Source: Alphaproteobacteria bacterium (GTDB lineage Bacteria > Pseudomonadota > Alphaproteobacteria > GCA-016699305). From it: a DNA stretch of 64,000 nucleotides. Below the pieces are notes generated by a model. The model did not search any database. It was not told where the DNA came from and was given only the letters and a program-made list of their open reading frames with translations. Position 1 is the first letter of the stretch. Each line of letters begins with the position of its first letter. The stretch spans positions 248,001-312,000 of the forward strand of contig CP064970.1 in NCBI GenBank assembly GCA_016699305.1, written 5' to 3'. Shown piece by piece: positions 1 to 6,729 of the stretch. A program made the translations under genes and the position numbers.

Positions 1-2
1 TG

Positions 3-278
3 GCCGAGCATGTCCATCACCGCATCCGCAGCGAACTGGGCTTTGCCGATCAGGATGCGCGCGAGACCGAAAAGCTCTTGAACCAAGGCTATCACGGCAG
101 CCGTTATTCCTTTGGCTATCCCGCCTGTCCCGCATTAGAGGATCAGTCGATCATCCTGCGCCTATTGGGGGCCCAGCGCCTGGGCGTCACCTTGTCCGAG
201 GAACACCAACTCCACCCCGAACAAAGCACCTCGGCCTTGGTCGTGCATCACCCCAAGGCGCGGTATTTCGGGGTTTGA
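3..278 (+). CDS. metH: Methionine synthase MetH, C-terminal end (partial)
   Basis: The window opens inside this gene; about 91 codons remain before the TGA. The peptide carries the SAM-binding activation-domain signature of cobalamin-dependent methionine synthase: GSRYSFGYPACP, then LSEEHQLHPEQSTSALVVHHP and a terminal YFGV. In the family this domain reductively reactivates cob(II)alamin using SAM and flavodoxin, in the cytoplasm. The 5' part lies outside the window, so the total length and start are unknown. The cobalamin dependence fits the PduO-type adenosyltransferase at 18736-19338, and MetF, which makes the methyl donor, is at 16330. Identification is firm. Confidence 0.93.
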   Translation, partial: AEHVHHRIRSELGFADQDARETEKLLNQGYHGSRYSFGYPACPALEDQSIILRLLGAQRLGVTLSEEHQLHPEQSTSALVVHHPKARYFGV

Positions 279-416
279 TCATGGTATTCGCCGCACGGAT
301 GCTGCGATCACAAGCAGGATAATAGGAACAGAAAAGACGAAGATAGAAAACCATGTCTTCGACAACAAATGGTCAAGATTCACATTGAAATCACGGCGGG
401 TTTGTCCAGTCGGCAT
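279..416 (-). CDS. Candidate 45-residue single-pass membrane protein
   Basis: A short open frame begins ATG at 416 and ends TGA at 279, directly against the metH stop and convergent with it. The predicted peptide is polar at the N-terminus, then has a hydrophobic run WFSIFVFSVPIILLVIAAS that would make one transmembrane helix, followed by VRRIP (positive-inside tail). No clear Shine-Dalgarno precedes the ATG, and the frame is open for ten more codons upstream, so it could equally be the tail of a decayed gene. No family recognised. Confidence 0.22.
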   Translation of the reverse strand: MPTGQTRRDFNVNLDHLLSKTWFSIFVFSVPIILLVIAASVRRIP

Positions 417-526
417 ATTTGCGTGGTCGAATAATACGAGATTCTTTCATTCTTGGTGTGCTAAAATACACGCCGCCCTAGCCTTCAGGGGAGCATGGCC
501 TTCCAGCTAGTTTATTCGCCTCTGGC

Positions 527-580
527 GAGTCCGTATCCCAGCCGGTAGAGCATCTGACTTTTAATCAGAGTGTCGTAGGT
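527..580 (+). pseudogene. Truncated tRNA-Lys (TTT) remnant
   Basis: Positions 540-580 match the body of a tRNA-Lys: D-arm ending GCCGGTAGAGC, an intact anticodon arm TCTGA-CTTTTAA-TCAGA with anticodon TTT, the variable segment, and the 5' strand of the T stem (GTAGG). Upstream, 527-539 still resembles the acceptor and D-stem 5' side but with several mismatches. After 580 the T loop, the 3' T stem and the 3' acceptor strand are missing, so no cloverleaf can close. The match breaks sharply at the T arm, where tyrosine recombinases often act. A dead fragment, not a working tRNA. Confidence 0.75.
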
Positions 581-627
581 GGGCGATGCGTTTAGGCACG
601 GTCTTTCAAGGTGATACGAGGACGGAT

Positions 628-1317
628 ATGAAAATCATCGACCACAAACTCATGGCCCGAAATGAGCTTATAGATCGTCTGCGACGCACATGCTTGCTAG
701 GGTCGGCTGGAGAAGAGCCTGTTTTGGGGCTTGATGGCCTTGAAATCTACAAACAGGCCGATATCGAGATGTCCATTCTTGATCCGAATGTGCTGTGTCC
801 TACGCAGACATATGTCGAGATACCCATTGTAAATTTAATCAAATCTATTCGGAAACAATTGCTGCAGCATGAGATCGATATATTCAACATGGATGGCGGC
901 GTATGGATAAGAACGGATGAATACCCAGATGAATGGATTCCTGTTGTGCCACCAATCATTGAAAATTCGCAGGCGGATAACGGAATAGATATCATCAGTG
1001 ATGGGATGCACCGCAGCTATGCGGCACGTATGGAAGGTATGCCGATCAATGTGATCCGCGTAAAAAACCTGCCACCGAACGTTCCCTATTACGCCTATCC
1101 ACTACCGGATGGTTGGAAGAGTGTTATGCAGGTTCATACAAAACCCGATGAAAAATTGACAAAAACCTTCCGTTGGCCGCATGGCAAACATCGCTGGCTA
1201 TATCGCGTGTACAACGCGGACGATGTATTGCCTGGCGTTCAAAAGAAAAGAGGGCCTAGTCGCTGTGCGTGGAATGATAACCGCGAGTTACCGCTAATTC
1301 CCAATATGTCGCCATAA
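628..1317 (+). CDS. Hypothetical protein with ParB-like DGMHR motif
   Basis: An open frame runs from ATG 586, but the in-frame ATG at 628 has the better ribosome site (GAGGA six bases upstream), giving 229 residues. The centre holds IISDGMHRSYAAR followed by a hydrophobic strand INVIRVKNLP, which resembles the DGxHRxxAA signature of ParB/sulfiredoxin-like N-terminal domains. The C-terminal part (PYYAYPLPDGW, then LYRVYN) is not recognised. The gene is more AT-rich than its neighbours and begins right beside the broken tRNA-Lys, which suggests acquisition by transfer. No partner ParA or other operon gene is present. Function unknown; the ParB-like fold is an inference from one motif. Confidence 0.6.
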   Translation: MKIIDHKLMARNELIDRLRRTCLLGSAGEEPVLGLDGLEIYKQADIEMSILDPNVLCPTQTYVEIPIVNLIKSIRKQLLQHEIDIFNMDGGVWIRTDEYPDEWIPVVPPIIENSQADNGIDIISDGMHRSYAARMEGMPINVIRVKNLPPNVPYYAYPLPDGWKSVMQVHTKPDEKLTKTFRWPHGKHRWLYRVYNADDVLPGVQKKRGPSRCAWNDNRELPLIPNMSP

Positions 1318-1582
1318 TTTATGGATTCACGATGATCGATAATCCGCCGCTATGAAGTTGAGTTGAAATAAAGCGCGTAGAGTGCATGGTAGTCATTGGA
1401 CAAGCCCTTCGCCAACGCTTCGTAAACGGCTCTCTCCCCATTGGGCGGATATCTTTCTGCCATTTGACCGGCCCAGCAGCCCCCCGATCTATCGAGACAG
1501 CAAACACGCCTCCGTTTGACGCTCGTGCATGTCAACGGCGCATCTTTTTGTTCGATTGAACGGCGGCGTCAGGATGTCTCGG

Positions 1583-1829
1583 TTATGGGTTCGCTTGCAT
1601 GGCTTTGACCAAGATCGCCACATTGTGACGGAACATGTGCTGATAAGTCTGCGCGGGGCCTTTTTGATCCGATAAGGAATCCGCATACAGCCTGCCTCCC
1701 ATCACGGCCCCGGTCTCGTTCGCCAATTGCTGCCTCATGATCTTTGGGGAAGATGCCTGTCGAATCCACAAAGATAACGCCCCACTTGCCGTCGCCACCA
1801 TTCATCCCATTGCCCTTAACTTCCTGCAA
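1583..1829 (-). pseudogene. Frameshifted C-terminal remnant of a Zn/Mn ABC transporter substrate-binding protein
   Basis: Two overlapping minus-strand frames together read like the end of a ZnuA/TroA-type periplasmic metal-binding protein. The first ends in VIFVDST (1758-1769); the second continues SSPKIMRQQLANETGAVMGG, then LYADSLSD and TYQHMFRHNVAILVKAM to a TAA at 1583. In the family the order is FVDST-SPK-ETGA-GG-LYSDSLS-TY-MFRHN in one frame. The switch falls near position 1757, so a small indel has broken the gene. The N-terminal lobe is absent and no permease or ATPase gene is near. A decayed gene. Confidence 0.65.
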
Positions 1830-1895
1830 ATCACCAAACAGGGCCGAGAATCCATGCGCCGTCTCAGAAAAAAGGCAGGCTGGGACAATGACACT

Positions 1896-1939
1896 CTCTC
1901 GGGCGTATCCTCACCAGATCATGAGGATACGCCCGAGAG
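1896..1939. terminator. Perfect 18-bp hairpin downstream of the helicase
   Basis: Arms 1896-1913 and 1922-1939 are perfect inverted complements around an 8-base loop. The hairpin lies about 55 bases beyond the stop of the leftward helicase gene. No run of T follows on either strand, so it is not a classical intrinsic terminator; it may stabilise the 3' end of the helicase mRNA or be a relic of a mobile element. Confidence 0.5.
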
Positions 1940-1993
1940 TAGCGCAGGCCACCTATATATGGCGACCTATGCGCGATCTATGATCTTGGCATC

Positions 1994-3205
1994 TTATGCC
2001 GCATAGCTTCCCCTGTGCCTTTGGCCGCCGCCGGCTGTTTTGTTTTTCCAAAAGGTCTTGCGGCGGGCTTGGTTGGCAGAAGGATTTCCGCTCTTTGGCG
2101 CGCCCTTATGGGCGGACTCTTCGTGGCCGTTCAGCAGGCGGTGAATGGCTTTCCATTTCGTGCCGTCGGCGGGGGTCAGGAAGTTGACGGCAGAGCCTTC
2201 CGCTCCGGCGCGCGCCGTGCGGCCGATGCGGTGGATGTAATCCTCGGGCACTTGCGGCATGTCATAGTTGATGACGTGCTCGATATGCGGGATGTCCAGA
2301 CCTCTGGCCGCGATATCGGTCGCCACGAGGATGCGGTATTTCTTATCGCGGAAGCTTTGGATCACACGGTCGCGGCTGCGCTGTTGCAGATTGCCGTGGA
2401 TGGCGTCCGAACGATGATCGGACTTGTTCAGCCTGGTTGCCAGTTTGTCGGCACCGTATTTTGTCTTCACGAAAATGATGATCGAGCCTTGGCGCTGCTG
2501 AAGCTGTTCAAGCAACTGAGCGTATTTGTCGATATCGCTGGTGTGGATATTGTCCTGCTTGATCTTGGCAACGGGCGCATGGGACAATCCGACCGCGACG
2601 CGAACCGGGTTCTTGGTGTATTTGTCCGCGATCTTGATGATCTTCGCGGGCATGGTGGCCGAGAACAACAGCGTCTGACGTTCGGCGGTCATATAGCGCA
2701 AGATCTTGTCGATCTGAACGCCAAATCCCATATCGAGCATACGATCCGTTTCGTCCAGAACCAGGAATCGAACGGTGTCCAGCTTCAGGCTGCCGCGATC
2801 CAGATGATCGGTGATGCGTCCGGGCGTGCCGACGATCAAGCGGGGCTTTTGTTGCAGCTGATTGAACTGGCGCGGCATCGCGTCGCCGCCGATCAGAAGA
2901 GCCGTCTTGATATTCGAGACAGGAATCAGTTGCTGCAAAGCCAACATCACCTGTCCGGCCAGTTCGCGCGTGGGAGTCATGACAAGGGCGCTGGCCGTGG
3001 GGTCTTCCATCAGTTTGACGATCAGCGGAATGCCAAAAGCTAAGGTCTTGCCCGTACCCGTTTGGGCGGAGCCCAAAACGTCGCGTCCGGACAGGGCCAG
3101 AGGGATGGTTTGCTCTTGAATGGGCGTGGGGGTCAGAAACTCCAACCGTCCCAAAGCCTGCATCAGTTTTGCGGGGAGTCCGAATCCATTGAAATCATCA
3201 GCCAT
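1994..3205 (-). CDS. DEAD-box ATP-dependent RNA helicase (RhlE-like)
   Basis: A 403-residue protein with the ordered helicase motifs: Q motif region FLTPTPIQEQTIP, motif I AQTGTGKT (48-54), PTRELA, GTPGR, motif II DETD (151-154), SAT (182-185), then in the second RecA lobe VATDIAARGLDIP and HRIGRTARAG. It unwinds short RNA duplexes in the cytoplasm, for example in ribosome assembly or cold adaptation. The usual DEAD box reads DETD here; the aspartate and glutamate needed for Mg-ATP are kept. ATG 3205 has a good AAGGAAA ribosome site. The C-terminal tail is short and basic. Single-gene unit; RhlE versus a related paralogue is not resolved. Confidence 0.93.
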   Translation of the reverse strand: MADDFNGFGLPAKLMQALGRLEFLTPTPIQEQTIPLALSGRDVLGSAQTGTGKTLAFGIPLIVKLMEDPTASALVMTPTRELAGQVMLALQQLIPVSNIKTALLIGGDAMPRQFNQLQQKPRLIVGTPGRITDHLDRGSLKLDTVRFLVLDETDRMLDMGFGVQIDKILRYMTAERQTLLFSATMPAKIIKIADKYTKNPVRVAVGLSHAPVAKIKQDNIHTSDIDKYAQLLEQLQQRQGSIIIFVKTKYGADKLATRLNKSDHRSDAIHGNLQQRSRDRVIQSFRDKKYRILVATDIAARGLDIPHIEHVINYDMPQVPEDYIHRIGRTARAGAEGSAVNFLTPADGTKWKAIHRLLNGHEESAHKGAPKSGNPSANQARRKTFWKNKTAGGGQRHRGSYAA

Positions 3206-3694
3206 GTCGTTTCCTTATAAGGTTGCCTATCCGCGCCCAGGGCAGACGCACGGCATCATGCCGCGCGCCCCGCAAGCGCGTTGTTCCAGTTGTTGTCGTT
3301 GAGTTTCTCTTGGGCCGCGAAGCCTTCGACGAAATCTCTTAAACGGCGTGAAAGGAAAAAAGGCATCCCATAAGGGATCTCGTTTCGCGCCTTTCCTAAA
3401 AAAGGCCGCGCCGATGGCATCGGCACCATGCACAAGCAAGAGTATTTCTAAACTCAGGACTACCCATACAGGATGTTGGGGATAGATGCAATACAAACAC
3501 ACGAGCGCTTATAAAACGTGTTTAGTGGTATGGATTACGGCCATCATATCTTCGACATGTTACACGCCTGTTAGCTACGGTCTCACAAACCGCGGCCAGC
3601 ATAGTTCCCAAAGGTCCGATAGAAGTCAGCCCGACGTCTCTCACAAAAAAGAAGAAGCCGCCAATCTGAAAAATCCTGCTTGCGTTTACAGCAT
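3206..3694. other. 489-base intergenic region between helicase and clpP
   Basis: Holds the 5' region of the helicase (ribosome site just above 3205) and the 3' region of clpP. Small open frames cross it on both strands but lack ribosome sites and recognisable composition. A short self-complementary element GCCGATG/GCATCGGC lies near 3410-3425. Nothing else supportable is seen. Confidence 0.4.
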
Positions 3695-4372
3695 TCAGGC
3701 CTTGCTATCATCCGAAGCGGGACGTTCGGTGACCACTTCGTCCACCAAGCCATAAGCGCGCGCTTCTTCAGCTGACATGAATTTATCGCGCTCAACAGCA
3801 CTTTCAATCACGTCCAATTTCTGGCCGGTATGCTTGACGAGGATTTCATTGAGCCGCTGGCGCAGTTTTAGAATCTCACGCGCTTGAATCTCGATATCCG
3901 TCGCCTGGCCTTGGGCACCGCCCGAGGGCTGATGGATCATGATCCGGCTATTGGGCAGGGTATAGCGCCGCTTTTCCGCGCCAGCCGCCAACAGCAACGC
4001 GCCCATGGACGCCGCCTGACCGATGCACAAGGTGGATACCTGCGGGCGGATATACTGCATCGTGTCATAGATGGCCAACCCCGCCGTGACCACGCCGCCG
4101 GGCGAGTTGATATAGATCGAGATGTCCTTATTCGGATTCTCGGCCTCCAGGAACAGCAACTGCGCACAGATCAAACTGGCCATATGGTCTTCGACCTGGC
4201 CGGTCAGGAAAATGATGCGTTCCTTCAGCAGGCGGGAATAGATGTCATAGGAACGCTCGCCGCGACTGGTCTGCTCCACCACCATCGGAACCAGGTAATT
4301 GGCGCGCTCGATCTCATGCCGAGCGTCGCTGTCGAGACCTGCCAAAGATGCGGTATTGGGCAAAAAAGTCAT
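3695..4372 (-). CDS. clpP: ATP-dependent Clp protease proteolytic subunit ClpP
   Basis: 225 residues, colinear with ClpP across its whole length, including MVVEQTSRGERSYDIYSRLL, GQVEDHMA and INSPGGVVTAG. The catalytic triad is visible as Ser122 in GQAASMG, His147 in MIHQPSGG and Asp196 in VERDKFM. ClpP forms the tetradecameric barrel that degrades proteins unfolded by ClpX or ClpA. The N-terminal extension of about 29 residues before MVVEQ matches the length of ClpP propeptides. It lies 21 bases downstream of tig on the same strand, the common tig-clpP order, though no clpX follows here. Start at ATG 4372 is likely but not certain. Confidence 0.96.
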   Translation of the reverse strand: MTFLPNTASLAGLDSDARHEIERANYLVPMVVEQTSRGERSYDIYSRLLKERIIFLTGQVEDHMASLICAQLLFLEAENPNKDISIYINSPGGVVTAGLAIYDTMQYIRPQVSTLCIGQAASMGALLLAAGAEKRRYTLPNSRIMIHQPSGGAQGQATDIEIQAREILKLRQRLNEILVKHTGQKLDVIESAVERDKFMSAEEARAYGLVDEVVTERPASDDSKA

Positions 4373-4393
4373 GCGAGCGTTCCTTCCAAAGGC

Positions 4394-5812
4394 TTAATGT
4401 TCGTGACCGTGGGCGTGGTCATGGCCGTGATCATGGTCATGATCGTGGCTGTGGCCATGCGCGTGGGTATGGACATGCCCATCATCGCCTGATTCGTCCT
4501 CTTGAAGCAATTCCGAGACAGGAACTTTCTTGTCCGTAATAGTCGCCAGAGACAGAATGAAATCCACCACCTTTTCCTCGTATAGGGGCGCACGGATCAT
4601 CTGATCGGCCAATTGCGGATGTTCCCGATAGAACTGCACCGCCTGAGGCACGCCGCCGGGGAAATAGCCCGCCTCGCGCATCAAGGCACTGTTAAACTCG
4701 TGCTCGCCCACATGAATCTTGTGGCGCTGGCCCACTTCATCCAGCAACAGCCCCAAACGCACGCGGCGTTCGCCCAGAGTGCGGAATTCGGCACGAAGCG
4801 TTTCTTCGCTCTTCCCGGCATCCTCGGGGGAAACCTGGCCCTTTTCGCTGCGCCGCTTCCAATCCTGCCAGATCGACTCGGCCTCGCGTTCCACCATCGT
4901 GGGAGGCAGTTCGAAATGATGCTCGGTCGCCAGTTTGTCGAACAAGGCGACTTTCAGCTTTTGCCGCGCGGCGATCTTATAATTCTCACTGATCCTCTCG
5001 CGCAGACGTTGGCGCAGCGCTTCCAGGTTCTCCATGCCGTATTCCTGGGCCAAGGCATCGTCAACGGGTTTGACATGCGGTTGACGCAGTTCCTTGATCT
5101 CCACATCGAAATCGGCAGGTTTGCCCGCCAAGCTGCGCTCGCGGTAATCCTGCGGGAAGGTCACGCGCACCTGGCGCTTGTCGCCCGGCTGGCTGCCCAC
5201 CAATTGATCCTCGAACGTGTCCACGAAGGAGTGCGACCCCAGTTCAAGCTGGAAATCATGCGCGTGCATGTCTTCACGCGCCACGCCGTCCACCGAGCCA
5301 TGAAAATCGATAACCACGATATCGCCTTTGACAGCAGGGCGCGGCTCTATCACCGGCTCGCTGGCGCGTTGGCGTCGGGCCAGCTCGGCCAAAGCCGTAT
5401 CCACCTCGGCCTCGTCAATCTCGGCCATCATGCGCTCGAAAGACAAGGTGCGGAAATCGATCGGTTCGATCGACGGAATAACCTCGACCTCCATTTCAAA
5501 GTCCAGGCCCTTGGTCTCGTCGAAGACGGCGACCTTGGTGCGGGGCTGGGTGGCGGCGCGCAAGCCCTTTTTGCCGAGGGCTTCTTGGCTGCCTTGCACC
5601 AGTTTATCTTGCAAGATGTCCTGCATCACCGGCTTGCCATAGCGCGAACGCATCATGCTCATGGGTGCCTTGCCGGGGCGAAAGCCAGGCAAGTTGACCT
5701 GATGCGACAGGTCGCCCAGACGCTTTTCCAGCTCAGCCGTGATCTCCGACGCTTCGAAAACCACATGGATACGCCGCACAAGACCCTTGGTCTCCAGTTC
5801 CTCGACATGCAT
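4394..5812 (-). CDS. tig: Trigger factor (peptidyl-prolyl isomerase chaperone)
   Basis: 472 residues from ATG 5812 (MHVEELETKGLVRR). The frame is open upstream through the tRNA-Leu, but homology begins here. The ribosome-binding tail motif appears as GFRPGKAP; the FKBP domain follows near residues 150-230 (KGDIVVIDFHGSVDG), then the helical C-terminal chaperone domain. Trigger factor shields nascent chains at the ribosome exit. Unusually the protein ends in an extended tail alternating His with Asp and Gly (HTHAHGHSHDHDHDHGHDH, ending at the stop), like the metal-binding tail of SlyD. It sits 21 bases upstream of clpP and is probably cotranscribed with it. Confidence 0.95.
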   Translation of the reverse strand: MHVEELETKGLVRRIHVVFEASEITAELEKRLGDLSHQVNLPGFRPGKAPMSMMRSRYGKPVMQDILQDKLVQGSQEALGKKGLRAATQPRTKVAVFDETKGLDFEMEVEVIPSIEPIDFRTLSFERMMAEIDEAEVDTALAELARRQRASEPVIEPRPAVKGDIVVIDFHGSVDGVAREDMHAHDFQLELGSHSFVDTFEDQLVGSQPGDKRQVRVTFPQDYRERSLAGKPADFDVEIKELRQPHVKPVDDALAQEYGMENLEALRQRLRERISENYKIAARQKLKVALFDKLATEHHFELPPTMVEREAESIWQDWKRRSEKGQVSPEDAGKSEETLRAEFRTLGERRVRLGLLLDEVGQRHKIHVGEHEFNSALMREAGYFPGGVPQAVQFYREHPQLADQMIRAPLYEEKVVDFILSLATITDKKVPVSELLQEDESGDDGHVHTHAHGHSHDHDHDHGHDHAHGHEH

Positions 5813-5861
5813 GATGTTTCTGCCTTTTCCCTTTGATCGTAAGGTGTTACTTCGTTCAACG

Positions 5862-5945
5862 TGCGGGCGGGGGGAGTTGAACCCCCAAGACCTTTCGGTC
5901 ACTGGAACCTAAATCCAGCGCGTCTGCCAATTTCGCCACGCCCGC
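5862..5945 (-). tRNA. tRNA-Leu (TAG)
   Basis: On the minus strand the sequence folds as a class II tRNA: acceptor GCGGGCG pairing with CGCCCGC, anticodon arm CTGGA-TTTAGGT-TCCAG giving anticodon TAG, a long variable arm (GACCGAAAGGTC), and a T arm GGGGG-TTCAACT-CCCCC. CCA is not encoded. It lies just upstream of tig and in the same direction. Confidence 0.95.
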
Positions 5946-6067
5946 TTGGTTGAAAGCTCGTAGCATACACAAGACCAAGCCGCAATGATGGCATAGACGC
6001 CAGGGGCAAGATCGGCTAATCAGTGGCCTACGTCACCCCTTTCATCACGTGTCAGGAGACCCCAAAA

Positions 6068-6598
6068 ATGGATATCAGCAAGCTTTCCCCCGGTCCCAAC
6101 CCGCCCCATAGCGTCCATGTCGTGATCGAAGTGCCCGGCGGCAGCGCGCCGGTTAAATACGAGATGGATAAGGAAAGCGGCGCGTTGTTTGTGGACCGGT
6201 TTCTATCCACTTCAATGGTCTATCCGGCGGCTTACGGCTTTATCCCCAGCACGCTTTCGGGCGATGGCGATCCGTGCGACGTGTTGGTGCTGACCCCTCA
6301 GCCTCTTGTGCATGGCTGCGTCATCAAGTGCCGCCCCATCGGCGCGTTGAAGATGGAGGACGAATCCGGCGTCGATGAAAAGATCCTGGCCGTGCCTGTG
6401 GACAAGCTGCATCCGTCTTTTTCCGGGATCAAATCCTATGAAGATGTCCCCGAAATTACCCGCGCAACGATCACCCATTTCTTCGAGCATTACAAAGACC
6501 TCGAAAAAGGCAAATGGGTCAAAGTGACCGGCTGGGTCGGCCCCGAAGAAGCGATGACACTGATCACAGAGGCCATTGAACGCGCGAAGAAGTCGTAA
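6068..6598 (+). CDS. ppa: Inorganic pyrophosphatase
   Basis: 176 residues from ATG 6068, with AGGAGA about ten bases upstream; a longer in-frame start at 6023 lacks support. The length equals that of the E. coli family I enzyme. The metal-binding signature DGDPCDVLVL is present, with VYPAAYGFIPST before it and Lys/Asp-rich active-site residues after it (EKILAVPVDK). It hydrolyses pyrophosphate to two phosphates in the cytoplasm, pulling biosynthetic reactions forward. Transcribed alone, divergent from the tRNA-Leu/tig unit, and followed 12 bases after the stop by a strong terminator. Confidence 0.96.
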   Translation: MDISKLSPGPNPPHSVHVVIEVPGGSAPVKYEMDKESGALFVDRFLSTSMVYPAAYGFIPSTLSGDGDPCDVLVLTPQPLVHGCVIKCRPIGALKMEDESGVDEKILAVPVDKLHPSFSGIKSYEDVPEITRATITHFFEHYKDLEKGKWVKVTGWVGPEEAMTLITEAIERAKKS

Positions 6599-6609
6599 GG
6601 AAAAGACCG

Positions 6610-6644
6610 AAAAGGCGGGAGTCATAAAATGACTCCCGCCTTTT
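6610..6644 (+). terminator. Rho-independent terminator of ppa
   Basis: A perfect 16-bp stem (6610-6625 with 6629-6644) with loop AAA encloses GGCGGGAGTCA and ends in TTTT. A-tract on the left and T-tract on the right make it usable from either strand, but only ppa reads into it closely. Confidence 0.93.
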
Positions 6645-6729
6645 ATATGAAAGGGTTAGTGCTTCCATACCAATCTTTAACCAATCATCCCTCAGGGTTC
6701 GGAAGACACCCGAATGGGAGGGATGATTC

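Noticed and set aside
1350..1463. Short minus frame reading MAERYPPNGERAVYEALAKG, like the start of a NERD or nuclease-related protein
   Set aside because: Only about 37 residues, ended by a stop; the likeness is to one short segment. Too weak to call, though it fits the decayed character of the region.
2015..3043. Long plus-strand open frame (342 codons) across the helicase gene
   Set aside because: It mirrors the helicase in another frame, shows no family motifs, and the minus-strand gene has complete DEAD-box motifs and a ribosome site.
3227..3502. 91-codon minus-strand frame between helicase and clpP
   Set aside because: No ribosome site, mixed hydrophobic and Arg-rich composition typical of non-coding DNA, no relatives recognised.
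4613..5836. 407-codon plus-strand frame over tig
   Set aside because: Antisense shadow of tig; GC-rich genes often leave such frames open. No ribosome site or known domain.
6601..6660. Hairpin at 6610-6644 as part of a repeat family
   Set aside because: Its A/T tracts and position right after ppa make it an ordinary terminator.
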